A DNA stretch of 64,000 nucleotides from positions 1 to 64,000 of the forward strand of contig CAZFER010000012.1 of the NCBI GenBank assembly GCA_964517495.1. The letters run 5' to 3'. Source of the DNA: CAZFER01 sp964517495 (GTDB lineage: Bacteria; Hinthialibacterota; Hinthialibacteria; Hinthialibacterales; Hinthialibacteraceae). Below the pieces are notes generated by a model, which did not search any database, was not told the origin of the DNA, and saw nothing but the letters and a program-made list of their open reading frames with translations. Of the stretch, positions 1 to 9,214 are shown piece by piece. A program made the translations under genes and the position numbers. How positions within the stretch are numbered: position 1 is the stretch's first letter; each line of letters starts with the position of its first letter.

Positions 1-1561
1 GATCCAGTGCATAAGTGCGGGTTACAACCGGCTTTTTATCACCAACGATCTCAGGCATTTCTTTAAGAAAGGCTTCAACCTTGCGAATATTCTCTTCCGT
101 ATCGACAACAACAAGTGAACGTGAATTCTTATTCAAATAGAGTTCCTTACCCGGAAGTTTAAATTCATTGGAAGGACCATAAAGGATATTTTCCAGATTT
201 CTGCTGGAGTCCTCCAACGAGGATGGATCATTGAGAATCAATTCAATGGTTTTATACTGTTCTTCGGTTAAGGGGAAGATTTTTGATTTGTATGCCGCTT
301 CAATAAAAACTGTATTGCCTTCACGATTCCATACAATCCCATATTTCTTTTGGAGGATGTTAAGAATCTCGCGGAGGGTGGTGCTTTTCATTTCAATCGC
401 GACATTGCCTTCAACATGTTCCCCCATAACCACATTCAATTTGCTGAGGTTAAAGAGGGTACTAATGACATTTTTGATATCGACACGTTCGCCCTGTGTA
501 GAGTATTGGTGGATTTCCTCATCCAACATCTCTTCATACTTGCGCTCTTCGGCGGCGAGATAAACATCTTTTTCTTTTTTCTCCACCGCTTTTTCATATT
601 GGCGTTTAGTGTTAGTCAGGTAAGTCAAGCTGGCTTGATGATCCGGATACACATCAACGGCCTGATTCCATTTATCAACGGCATCAATTATCTGGCCTTG
701 GCGGTAAAGTTGCACGCCTTCTTCGAAAAGTGTATCTGCGGTTTCTTCCAATCCGGATTTTTCTTGCTCTTCAACGGCCTGCTTCTGTTCTTTTTTAGCC
801 TGTTGAACCGATCCACGTGCATCATAAATCTGATTTAAGATTTGCTTGGCACGTTCATCATCCGGCTTGATTTGAAGCGCGCGTTGAATTTCAATTTCGG
901 CCTTATCGTATTGGTTAAATTCCAGATATTGCAAGCCCTTTTGAATGTAAGCATCAAACTTGGAAAGGTTATAATTCATTTTCGTTTGAAAATTCTTCTC
1001 GAACTGTTCCCTTTCCTTATTTATAACACGCAGCATGGATTGGGCTGCTGTTTTGACATCCTCACTATCGGCTTGTTTTAACGCCTGATTTAATAGATCA
1101 GATGCCCCAGCAAAATCACCATCTTTTATTTTGGCCGCAGCGAGATTGATCATCTGTTCCGGTGTCAGTGATTTGTCCAGTTCCAGCCCTGCAGCAATCT
1201 GACTGGACTTCACCTTCAGGGTTTCGCCTTTTTTCGTCAGTTCAACCAATTGTTCTTTTGCATTTTTATTTTGGGGATCAAGCACAAGGACGTGCTGAAG
1301 CAAGGTTTTGCCTTTTTCCGTATTTCCGTTTTTAATCTCAGATTTGGCCAAGCTCAACAAATACCCCGTTTGAGTCTTTACGGTTTTCGTATCCTGCTCA
1401 TTCGCCTGAAAAACAAATGTGGAAAGAACACCCTGCCACACATCGGCCTTCACATTCACACTACTTATCCCGAAGACAAACACCAACCCCAAAAAGCAAA
1501 CAAGCCATTTGGAAATTCCACGAAATGATAATGAGTTCATCCATCGCAAGGTTGAATACAT
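1..1561 (-). CDS. TPR-containing secretin (PilQ/GspD-like), 3' part beyond the window
   Basis: This is an outer-membrane secretin subunit, which would form the pore for type IV pili or type II secretion. The frame is open from 1561 to base 1. The start is ATG at 1561, because AAGGAG lies 8 nt upstream; a second in-frame ATG at 1540 has no such site. After about 15 residues comes a signal-peptide-like hydrophobic run (WLVCFLGLVFVFGISS). Helical TPR-like repeats follow (for example YLEFNQYDKAEIEIQRAL), then a Lys/Glu-rich coiled stretch. Next is an STN/secretin N0-like domain (DIKNVISTLFNLSKLNVVM), then an N1-like domain (LYLNKNSRSLVVVDTEEN). The pore-forming C-terminal domain must lie to the left of the window. 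It is the last visible gene of the minus-strand pilus cluster, about 360 bp downstream of the TPR/PilP-like gene. PilQ is likelier than GspD because of the PilM-PilN neighbour, but the visible part does not decide it. Confidence 0.85.
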   Translation of the reverse strand, partial: MYSTLRWMNSLSFRGISKWLVCFLGLVFVFGISSVNVKADVWQGVLSTFVFQANEQDTKTVKTQTGYLLSLAKSEIKNGNTEKGKTLLQHVLVLDPQNKNAKEQLVELTKKGETLKVKSSQIAAGLELDKSLTPEQMINLAAAKIKDGDFAGASDLLNQALKQADSEDVKTAAQSMLRVINKEREQFEKNFQTKMNYNLSKFDAYIQKGLQYLEFNQYDKAEIEIQRALQIKPDDERAKQILNQIYDARGSVQQAKKEQKQAVEEQEKSGLEETADTLFEEGVQLYRQGQIIDAVDKWNQAVDVYPDHQASLTYLTNTKRQYEKAVEKKEKDVYLAAEERKYEEMLDEEIHQYSTQGERVDIKNVISTLFNLSKLNVVMGEHVEGNVAIEMKSTTLREILNILQKKYGIVWNREGNTVFIEAAYKSKIFPLTEEQYKTIELILNDPSSLEDSSRNLENILYGPSNEFKLPGKELYLNKNSRSLVVVDTEENIRKVEAFLKEMPEIVGDKKPVVTRTYALD

Positions 1562-1921
1562 CTATGCTTCTCCTTACTCGTTTACCGAATAATTTACGTT
1601 TAATCACTTTTGGCATTGGGTGGAGTAAAAAGGAACTCTGAGAATCCATTGTTCCTTCCTCCCATACGTCCACATATTCAGGTGGACAGACCTTGAGAAA
1701 TTCGCTTTTTTTAACGTACCTCTTCCTCAAGGTTTGCAATTAATAACAAATCATTCCAAAAAAAACACAATAAATCCACGAAAGGTACGCGATTCGCAAA
1801 TTTTTTAAATTAAAAGAAAAATTCTAAAAAAACGGTTTCACTTGGCATCGAAATAACATTTCTGAGGGATTTTACCCGCCTAAATATCATTTCCTTTCAC
1901 TCGTGAATTCCGTTTACATCC
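1562..1921. other. Intergenic spacer between secretin and TPR/PilP-like gene
   Basis: The spacer is AT-rich with long A/T runs around 1740-1850. It holds the secretin ribosome binding site (AAGGAG, 8 nt upstream of 1561 on the minus strand). I see no convincing terminator or tandem repeat. Its length suggests the secretin may have its own promoter. Confidence 0.5.
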
Positions 1922-3484
1922 CTAATTATTTGAACTTATCTCCACTTTTGCATCTGTATAACCAGATTTTGAGAGTATAACAAAGCCACCGTTAGTGTCA
2001 ACTTGCTTAAGAGTGATTTGTGTCAGTCTATCGGTTTCTCCCTCTTTAAGATAGAGGGTACGCTCTCGTGATGATATGCTGGAACTGTTATCCATTAACT
2101 TAATTCGATACCGGTCACGGGCGGATGGCTGGATACTGATCACTTTATAATCCTGAGTAACTGGTGGGGGTAAACGCAATGCTTTTAATTTGGTTTCCAC
2201 TTCGATGATTTGATTCCGAAGGGACGAATTTGATGCCCCCACAGAATCACGCAGAGTTATCAGCTCGTTCATTAACTGAACTTTTTTCTGCCGATCAAAT
2301 TGATTATATTGCCCCTGATCGAGCAGGGCCTGCTGCTCAGAAATAAACTGATTCGTCACTCGGATCATTAAGTCAGCACGGCGAGCAACATAATCAGAAA
2401 TTTTCTTTTGCAGATCTTTATCGCCGGGTTGGAAATTATGGGCCAAACGAAGAGCGATAATAGCCTCTTTGGCTTTTTGTGGATCTTCCTCTTGAATGGC
2501 TTCTAAAAATTGCTGATCAGCTTGCGCGACCAGGGCTTGGAAATTGTCACTAACTTTTTTGCGAATTTGTTCGACCAACATATCAAGCTGGTTGACTTGG
2601 CTTCGGCTGACTAATTTGGCGTTAGGATCGATCTTTTTGATTTCCTGCTGAAGACGCATCAAATCAAACATTTCACGCAGCATGGCGATAAAATCTGATC
2701 CATTTAAAGCCGTTTGGGCTTCACTCATACCGCGATTCAGATCATCCACCAGCAAATTGCCACTAACTTCCATGTATTTATTAAAGGTTTGTTGTTGGAG
2801 GGTTTTAATCTTTTTGAGATTTTCCTGTCCAATGGCCTCACCTTGAGGGTCGGAGTCGATACATTGCTGCAATTTTTCTTCCGCTTGCTGTAAAATGGTT
2901 TGCGCTTCACGTAAATTACCCGCTTCGATCAGGCGCGTCCCCTCTTCAAAATCCGATTTGGCATTCGCATAAATGCGATCGAAATTTTGTTTAAGATCTT
3001 CCCGCTGAGCACGCCGAATATATTCGGAAGGCAAAATGGGGTAAGAATAACGGGTTTCGGTGACATCCATTTTGATGACACGTTCAAATTGCTGGATTGA
3101 GGCGCTATGCTGTCCAGCCTCAAAAAGTTCAACACCACGCTGATAAGCCGACTCCACCTCTTTACGCATTCTCATCTGGTCTTCGGGAGAACCAAATGGA
3201 TTGCGGTTCATTTCATACTCGGATTGAGTGCGTTTTTCCAGAAGACTTTGCACCACTTGTGTGGATGTAATCTCTTCATCACCCCCAGTACCGGGTCCCG
3301 TGGGACGATTCTCCTGTTCCAACGCAGAAGTTATCACTTCTTCAACCGACTCAGCACTTCGTTGGTAAAGTGTCCACCCACCAGCCAACAAGACTACAAG
3401 TAATAATAATATAAAAAGAAGATCCTTTTTGGAATTTAGAAATTCAATTAATGCATCTTTATCAATTTGAAGTGCCAATGTCAA
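1922..3484 (-). CDS. Inner-membrane TPR protein with PilP/GspC-like C-terminal domain
   Basis: A 520-residue single-span protein. Residues about 20-40 form one membrane helix (LLFILLLLVVLLAGGWTLYQ) behind a short cytoplasmic N-terminus, so the rest should be periplasmic. The middle is predicted helical with TPR-like units (YQRGVELFEAGQHSASIQQF; FEEGTRLIEAGNLREAQTIL) and a long Gln/Glu-rich coiled region. The last roughly 80 residues, after a PPPVTQ linker, form a small beta-rich domain (RTLYLKEGETDRL then GGFVILSKSGY) resembling the HR/PDZ-like domain of PilP or GspC, which binds the secretin. Placed between PilM-PilN and the secretin, it probably does the PilO/PilP job of bridging inner and outer membranes. 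The start is TTG, with AAGGA 6 nt upstream. The PilP likeness is inferred from fold pattern and position. Confidence 0.75.
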   Translation of the reverse strand: MTLALQIDKDALIEFLNSKKDLLFILLLLVVLLAGGWTLYQRSAESVEEVITSALEQENRPTGPGTGGDEEITSTQVVQSLLEKRTQSEYEMNRNPFGSPEDQMRMRKEVESAYQRGVELFEAGQHSASIQQFERVIKMDVTETRYSYPILPSEYIRRAQREDLKQNFDRIYANAKSDFEEGTRLIEAGNLREAQTILQQAEEKLQQCIDSDPQGEAIGQENLKKIKTLQQQTFNKYMEVSGNLLVDDLNRGMSEAQTALNGSDFIAMLREMFDLMRLQQEIKKIDPNAKLVSRSQVNQLDMLVEQIRKKVSDNFQALVAQADQQFLEAIQEEDPQKAKEAIIALRLAHNFQPGDKDLQKKISDYVARRADLMIRVTNQFISEQQALLDQGQYNQFDRQKKVQLMNELITLRDSVGASNSSLRNQIIEVETKLKALRLPPPVTQDYKVISIQPSARDRYRIKLMDNSSSISSRERTLYLKEGETDRLTQITLKQVDTNGGFVILSKSGYTDAKVEISSNN

Positions 3485-3571
3485 ACACCTTCCTTTTCTT
3501 GATATTCAATCTTACATCTTCTGAGCCTTTTATGCATAAGCCAGATGGCCACTCTCTATTTCAGAGGGGTA

Positions 3572-5686
3572 TCAACCCCCACCACCAGCGGGGCCACCCA
3601 TACCGCCCATACCACCCATACCGCCCATTCCATAACTCATACCATAACCCATTCCATACATTCCGGTCGATGTGTCATCCCCTTCTTCAAGGTCAGGCGT
3701 TGGCGTTGGTGATGGCGAGGGACTGGGTGAAGGGGTAATGAAACTAAATTCTTCAACCAGGCCATCCTGGCTTAACCGGCCATCCTTATAGCGGTATACT
3801 GCATCACGCGTTACTCGAATTCGTTTTACTTCCTCATAACCACGATTGTGAAAACGCACTTCAATATTGGTCACTGATTCATCCTGTGCCGCGACCAATG
3901 AGGTGAAAACTTTATTAATAATATTGATTTCTTCTTGTTGGCTTTCTTCTTCATACACACCCAACAAAGCCGTACTGTTTGACATTGGATCATCTGGAAC
4001 ATCCCGTAGAAATTTAACCAGCAGAATACTGGTATCCTGGGTTCGGCTCCGCAAATCGTTCACAAACTTAATTTCTGATTCGGTGGGTTGATTAAAGCTA
4101 ATGAGCTCGATGGTAAATTGAATTTGAGTTTGACCGGGATTAAGGGAATCTGAAACAATATCGGCGTCTTTGTAAACGACGGCATTATTGTCAAAAAAAG
4201 GAGACATATAAAGGCTTTGAATATACGATGATATCTGTTCGTCTCGCAATGACCGCCCTTTGATGATCATTTTGGCACTGGTTAACTCAATGGTATCCAA
4301 CCAAATATATTGAGGAATCAACCGTTGCACTTCAAGGAACAAGCGTGATAAATACCCACGCTTTTCTGCAACTTGGTTAATCTTTCTAAACCGTTCCATG
4401 TATTTTTCCTGCACATTTCTGACTTGCGAAAGTTCTTCATTCTGACTGACAACGGGTTCCACCACTTGCCGGACCTGTGCAACCGCCTGGCGGCGGGTAT
4501 TGAGCATGATATTGAGAAAGTAAATCGCACCGGCCAGCATCACGATTAAAAGGACCGCCATCATGGAAAGCATGGGAGCGCGGCGTTCCAGTTCCAATTT
4601 CTCTTTGATTTGTGCAGGTGAAAAACTAAGGCTGCATACCGCCCGGTCAGCGGTTCGCAAGGCCATACCAATTAATACAGGTTCATTTTTGACAATCGAT
4701 TTATACTCATCAGGAATGGAAATATTTTCGATTTTTTCTGTATCCAACACACTGACCGGAACCCCCAGGCGATCCTCCAAAAATCCATTCACACCTTCCA
4801 TGGATGCCGTTCCGCCGCAAATCAATATGCGGGTAACTGGCTGTGCCTGGGTTTGAGACACATAAAAATCGAACGACTTGCGGATTTCTGTCACGATCCG
4901 CTCAAATCCTTTTTCAAGGACAGAAGATACTTTTTCAGCCGAAAAATCGCCTTCATTTTCATATTGAGACGCCGCTTTTTTCTTTAACTCCTCCGCTTGC
5001 TCGGTCGGAATTTGCAGTTCTTTGGCTAACATCGAAGTCAGTTGGTTTCCAGCCACTGGCGCACTTCGCATAAACTGCATGGCGCCATCCTGTTCGATAA
5101 CAATATCCAGGCTGGACGCCCCGATACATATAATCGCCGTTACCTCGTTTACATCACGCTGAGGTGAAGACGCGTAGGCGTTATAGATGGATAGGGGTGC
5201 GGCTTCGATAACATCAGAACGGATTTTACACTTCTTTAATGCCTGTGAGTATCCATCGGAAAACTCCTTGCGAACCGCAACCAGGTTGACATCCAACTCC
5301 GGTACATCGCCTTCCGCTTTGGATACTTGATAATCCATGTTGATTTGTTCAAGGGGAAATGGAATATGCTGACGGGCTTCATATTTAATGATTCTGTCCA
5401 ATTGGCGTCCCCGAACAATGGGAACTTGCAAACGCCTGGTAAATGCCGCCCGACCCGGCAAGGAAATAATGGCACGTTTTTCTTTGATACCAAGCTGTTG
5501 CAAAAGAATGGGAAGTGTTTCACTTACCTTTTGATAAAATTCCTCCTGCTCAGCACCCGGGGCGACAGGGATGGGAATTTTACCGGCTTTCAGCACGGAA
5601 ATTTCCCCTTTTCCCCCTTTTTTCAATTGCATTACCTTAATTTGCTGTTGCCCGATATCAACAACCAATTGGGGACTTTTAGCCAT
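3572..5686 (-). CDS. pilM: PilM-PilN fusion protein, type IV pilus inner-membrane assembly platform
   Basis: PilM is a cytoplasmic actin-like ATPase-fold protein that recruits PilN; here both are in one 704-residue chain. Residues 1 to about 350 are PilM-like: VVDIGQQQIKVMQL at the N-terminus, YEARQHIPFPLEQ, a phosphate-binding-type IICIGASSLDIVI, and ILICGGTASMEGV. A membrane helix follows (MAVLLIVMLAGAIYFLNIML), then a coiled coil and a PilN-type domain (LFLEVQRLIPQYIWLDTIEL). The tail is unusual: SPSPSPSPTPTP, then an acidic patch, then a run of Gly-Met-Gly repeats ending GGPAGGGG. Separate pilM and pilN genes are the norm, so the fusion fixes their 1:1 ratio. RBS AGGTGG lies 6 nt upstream of the ATG. 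The next gene starts 87 bp downstream. Confidence 0.88.
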   Translation of the reverse strand: MAKSPQLVVDIGQQQIKVMQLKKGGKGEISVLKAGKIPIPVAPGAEQEEFYQKVSETLPILLQQLGIKEKRAIISLPGRAAFTRRLQVPIVRGRQLDRIIKYEARQHIPFPLEQINMDYQVSKAEGDVPELDVNLVAVRKEFSDGYSQALKKCKIRSDVIEAAPLSIYNAYASSPQRDVNEVTAIICIGASSLDIVIEQDGAMQFMRSAPVAGNQLTSMLAKELQIPTEQAEELKKKAASQYENEGDFSAEKVSSVLEKGFERIVTEIRKSFDFYVSQTQAQPVTRILICGGTASMEGVNGFLEDRLGVPVSVLDTEKIENISIPDEYKSIVKNEPVLIGMALRTADRAVCSLSFSPAQIKEKLELERRAPMLSMMAVLLIVMLAGAIYFLNIMLNTRRQAVAQVRQVVEPVVSQNEELSQVRNVQEKYMERFRKINQVAEKRGYLSRLFLEVQRLIPQYIWLDTIELTSAKMIIKGRSLRDEQISSYIQSLYMSPFFDNNAVVYKDADIVSDSLNPGQTQIQFTIELISFNQPTESEIKFVNDLRSRTQDTSILLVKFLRDVPDDPMSNSTALLGVYEEESQQEEINIINKVFTSLVAAQDESVTNIEVRFHNRGYEEVKRIRVTRDAVYRYKDGRLSQDGLVEEFSFITPSPSPSPSPTPTPDLEEGDDTSTGMYGMGYGMSYGMGGMGGMGGMGGPAGGGG

Positions 5687-5860
5687 GTTATTCCACCTTT
5701 ATACAATCAATTGCTTTGTTTTTTATTTTCACAAAACACCCTATAGATAAACATATGTTAAAACATTACGAGTGTCCAAACTCATCCATACTTTCCCATA
5801 AAACCAACCGGCGCGATTTTATCAACAGACCGCCATAAACGGAAGGGATTAACACTTTCC

Positions 5861-7867
5861 CTAGTTGGAAACCGGTTGTATTTTTTCAAGGTAAGCCGCC
5901 GTGGCACGCACAGAAAGCGAAGCAGTGGTCACACCATCAAAGGGATTGGTTGGATCACCCAAACGATCCTTGTATCGATAAAAAATCCCCGTTGTCGGAT
6001 CCTCTCCCGATTCATTCAAAAACACACGTAATGTGGTCTTCGTTGTGGGACGAAGCGTGCGAAACCGCGCAGTGGCTAAAACACCTTCACCTCGAATGGG
6101 AACTTTGTAACCCATTTTTCGATAATCAATAATTCCCCGTTCCGTATCAATAGAGTTTACTTTTGGAAAATCAAAGGGAAAAGTATCTTTATACTCCTTG
6201 TCATACAAATTGACGCCTGGAGCAAAGTCATCACCATCCACAGCTTCCAAATACCGAGGATTATACGCAATCAACAAACTCACTGCATCAATCTGAACGC
6301 CGTTTTTGTTTTCCAGGTAAATATCCACTTCCACCGTATCTCCCACTTCCACACTTTCCTGACGTGGAAGTAAATAAAAATGGGTTTCATAATCACCGGC
6401 ATCGGTGTCGCTATCAAAATCGCGTTCTCCCGCTTTTTTCACTCGGGGAGATCGTTCCCCACGATCCATGCTGGAAACCACTTCCACTTCCAGATCGATG
6501 ACACCATCCTGTGGATCAAAACTCGATCCCAAAAGATCTTTGCTGCCATCCGTTAAACGAGTTAACGAGTTTTCTTCCTCAGCTCCCTCTCCCTGAAAGA
6601 CAAAATCTATGATGGATTGATTGGCTTCCACCATGGGGAGAAAAGTGATTCGACCCAATAATCCTGATTCTTTAATGACTTCACCTTTTTTTAATTCCGC
6701 TGTTAACGTAATCACGCCATTGATACTATCAACATGGCTTTCAACCTCATCAACCACCTCTGACATTTTTTCAAACAAGAAGGGTGAGGGTTGCTTTGGC
6801 TCGCTGGATAAGGTATCCTCCGTTTCCTCCACACTGGCATTTTCGGCCTCGTTTGTCGGAGTTTCCGCTGTGGTTTTGGGTTGGCTTTGAACGTTTCCGG
6901 GTTTATCGTGAGAAGGCTCTGTTTCCATAGCGTGCATCAACTCAGAGGCAGGTATCCATTGATCAAGTTCATCTTTCCCCGCAACTGGCATAAGTACTTG
7001 AGGATCATATTTTAGAACAAAGGAAACTTCATTGAATTCATTCTTTTGGGGATTGGTTAGAATGACATCAACGGGAAACGGTTCATTTACCAGCACCATC
7101 GTGTTTCGCGTATAAAGATACATAATAGCGGATTGCCGCATTGGAACGCCGCTCTTCTTCGATGACCGGGCAGCGGATGCCGCAGGACCGCCTTTTCCTG
7201 AAGCGCTTCGGGTGGATGATCCACCACCTTGCACCATGATCCCACCTTCTGAACCAGCGGGACCAGAACCCCCTTTACCAAGTGGACCTGAAACATTCCC
7301 TTTTAGTGCACCGCGGCGATCACTGGAAACCCCTTTAGATTGCGTTTGACCTGGTTGAATATTCTGTTGGGATTGTCCACTTTGAGGCACATTTCCATCT
7401 GATTGATAACCACGCCCTCTTGAACGTGAACTAGAAGAATTATTATACCCAGTGTTATAACCGGAGTTATATCGGGAATTTCCTTGTTGATTATAATTAT
7501 TGTTGTTGTAACCCGAATTATACCGGCTGCTTCTTCCAGAACGGCCGAAACTTGACTGCCCTCGAGAAGATAATCCACCCCCCATACCGCCTTGATTAAA
7601 ACTCGATCCCCCAAAGCCGCCCCCAAACTGGGAACTGCCCATTCGGGATGAGCCAAACGAACGGTTGTTATAATTGTTATAGTTGTTGTTGTTGTAGTTA
7701 TTGTTGTATCCAGAGTTAGAGTTATAGTTACGATTATAATTATTATTGTTATAACCGCTATTAAAACTATTTCTGAATTGGGCATTGGCGGCAGGAACTG
7801 TCAGAAAGTGAATGCCAAATAAAACCATCCCACACAGAACGGCTAATCCTAAACGTTTTAATCTCAT
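5861..7867 (-). CDS. Secreted protein with Asn/Tyr/Gly-rich N-terminus and two cohesin-like domains
   Basis: A 668-residue exported protein. A signal peptide (LGLAVLCGMVLFGIHFL, cleavage near ANA-QF) is followed by about 130 residues of low complexity dominated by Asn, Tyr, Gly, Ser and Arg (YNNNNYN-type repeats), then a Gly/Ser/Lys linker. Two similar beta-sandwich modules follow. The first is at about residues 245-455 (MYLYTRNTMVLVNEPFPVDV ... FVLKYDPQVLMPV). The second is at about 495-650 (FYLLPRQESVEVGDTVEVDI ... LLIAYNPRYLEAV). Both have the cohesin hallmark of a strand pair ending YDP/YNP-x-x-L and a later gain-of-function-type segment (GLLGRITFLP; GEGVLATARF). Cohesin domains bind dockerins or mediate surface contacts. 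It lies 174 bp upstream of the pilM-pilN fusion on the same strand, so a surface or pilus-associated role is inferred. RBS GAGGAG precedes the ATG. Confidence 0.78.
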   Translation of the reverse strand: MRLKRLGLAVLCGMVLFGIHFLTVPAANAQFRNSFNSGYNNNNYNRNYNSNSGYNNNYNNNNYNNYNNRSFGSSRMGSSQFGGGFGGSSFNQGGMGGGLSSRGQSSFGRSGRSSRYNSGYNNNNYNQQGNSRYNSGYNTGYNNSSSSRSRGRGYQSDGNVPQSGQSQQNIQPGQTQSKGVSSDRRGALKGNVSGPLGKGGSGPAGSEGGIMVQGGGSSTRSASGKGGPAASAARSSKKSGVPMRQSAIMYLYTRNTMVLVNEPFPVDVILTNPQKNEFNEVSFVLKYDPQVLMPVAGKDELDQWIPASELMHAMETEPSHDKPGNVQSQPKTTAETPTNEAENASVEETEDTLSSEPKQPSPFLFEKMSEVVDEVESHVDSINGVITLTAELKKGEVIKESGLLGRITFLPMVEANQSIIDFVFQGEGAEEENSLTRLTDGSKDLLGSSFDPQDGVIDLEVEVVSSMDRGERSPRVKKAGERDFDSDTDAGDYETHFYLLPRQESVEVGDTVEVDIYLENKNGVQIDAVSLLIAYNPRYLEAVDGDDFAPGVNLYDKEYKDTFPFDFPKVNSIDTERGIIDYRKMGYKVPIRGEGVLATARFRTLRPTTKTTLRVFLNESGEDPTTGIFYRYKDRLGDPTNPFDGVTTASLSVRATAAYLEKIQPVSN

Positions 7868-8167
7868 TTTTCATCTCCTCGCTATCGTTTTTTTTTCTCT
7901 TTACGATAACGTGTAGAGTAAGATTCCAGTTATCATGTGATTAATCCCTTATCTGCTCGGGTGTAAAACAGATAAGCTCAATCGTCTTCCCTATTCCTAT
8001 GAACGGTATCCCGGGAAAAATTGAGTGTCAAGTTATGATACCGTCAAACCTGGACAAAAGAGTTTAAAGTTCCGGTTTGTTAAATGTATTATAATACAGT
8101 ATTTTTTAAAATCGATAAACCGGTTTTCAAGGTTGGATTAAATAAAATATAAATCCTTTTTCAACAA
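7868..8167. other. Spacer between sigma54 activator gene and cohesin gene
   Basis: About 300 bp with AT-rich stretches near 8090-8160. It must hold the promoter of the minus-strand pilus cluster. I looked for a sigma54 -24/-12 site (TGGCAC, 5 nt, TTGC) on both strands and did not find a good match. No other structure stands out. Confidence 0.4.
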
Positions 8168-9214
8168 TTATAAGGATTTGCTTATTTTCTCTTGAACTTT
8201 AATGTTATGAAGCTGATACTTCTCGATCTTGCGGTCGAGTGTTGGTCGTGAAATCTTTAAAATATTGGCTGCCTGGCTTTTATTGAATCGGGTAAACTCC
8301 AGGATTCGCAATATATGCCGTTTTTCAGCTTCATCCAGGGATAGGATCTCCAGCAATTCATCCGCTTTGGTATCCGCTTTCTCATCACTGGAACGGGCTG
8401 TTTCGGCAAGATGAATATCCAGGGGGATATGTTCCAGCCAGATCATTTCCTGAGATTCATTCATTAAAACAGCACATTTCACCACATGATGGAGTTCTCT
8501 TACATTGCCTGGCCAATCATGCCGCATCAAAAACTGCAAAGCGGCATCTGAAATACCCACGATCGATTTGTGATACTGCTTGTTATACATTTTAATAAAA
8601 AAATCCACCAAGGCAGGGATATCCTCTTTCCGTTCCCGCAATGGTGGAATGTCCAAATGCACTTCCTTTATCAAATAATAAAGATCCTGCCGAAATGATC
8701 CCTCTTTGATCTGCCGATGCAAATTTTGATCTGAAGCGGCAATAATGCGAACATCCAGCGGTATTGGTTCCCCTCCACCGATTCGTTCCGCAGTTCTTTC
8801 TTCCAGAACCCGCAGCAATTTTGCCTGCGTGGTCAAACTCATGTCTCCAACTTCATCCAGAAATAGGGTTCCTTCCTGTGCTAGTTCAAATTTACCCCGG
8901 CGTGAATAAACAGCCCCGGTAAATGCTCCCTTTTCATGGCCAAATAATTCGGTTTCTAGCAAAGCATCAGGCAAGGCCGCACAATTTACAGACACAAATC
9001 TACCCGGGGCACGGTCACTGGCATTATGAATGGCCTGTGCCAGGGTTTCTTTTCCTGTTCCATTCTCCCCAGTTATCAAAACCAACATATCTGAATTGGC
9101 GATCCTTTGAGCGGTTCGTACAATTTGCTCCATCCTGGGATTTTTACATACGATTTGACTAAAACTGACCTTTTTTCTAGTCATCGGCGTCTCACTTCCC
9201 CGATTTGGATTCAT
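8168..9214 (-). CDS. Sigma54-dependent transcriptional activator without a receiver domain
   Basis: A 348-residue bacterial enhancer-binding protein that would use ATP to open promoters bound by RpoN holoenzyme. It consists almost only of the AAA+ domain: Walker A GENGTGKE at 49-56, the sigma54-contacting loop GAFTGA at 96-101, Walker B GTLFLDEVGD at 115-124, and the arginine-rich LRERKEDIP segment. A Fis-type helix-turn-helix ends the protein (KSQAANILKISRPTLDRKI). There is no N-terminal receiver, GAF or PAS domain; only about 17 residues precede the AAA+ part. It should therefore be constitutively active or controlled by a partner protein or its own level. It sits just upstream of the pilus cluster on the same strand, and pilus genes are common sigma54 targets, but the target is not proven. 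ATG at 9214 has AGGA 8 nt upstream; ATG at 9184 is an alternative. Confidence 0.9.
   Translation of the reverse strand: MNPNRGSETPMTRKKVSFSQIVCKNPRMEQIVRTAQRIANSDMLVLITGENGTGKETLAQAIHNASDRAPGRFVSVNCAALPDALLETELFGHEKGAFTGAVYSRRGKFELAQEGTLFLDEVGDMSLTTQAKLLRVLEERTAERIGGGEPIPLDVRIIAASDQNLHRQIKEGSFRQDLYYLIKEVHLDIPPLRERKEDIPALVDFFIKMYNKQYHKSIVGISDAALQFLMRHDWPGNVRELHHVVKCAVLMNESQEMIWLEHIPLDIHLAETARSSDEKADTKADELLEILSLDEAEKRHILRILEFTRFNKSQAANILKISRPTLDRKIEKYQLHNIKVQEKISKSL

Noticed and set aside
1461..1739. Minus-strand open frame of 92 codons
   Set aside because: It is in a different frame from the secretin and covers its start and ribosome binding site. The protein has no recognisable pattern and no credible Shine-Dalgarno sequence.
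7303..7785. Minus-strand 160-codon frame with Ile/Thr repeats
   Set aside because: It is the frame-shifted reading of the Asn/Tyr-rich repeat in the cohesin protein. The repetitive ITITII composition is a by-product.
7868..8167. Sigma54 promoter before the pilus cluster
   Set aside because: Expected from the adjacent activator, but no TGGCAC-5 nt-TTGC match is seen on either strand.
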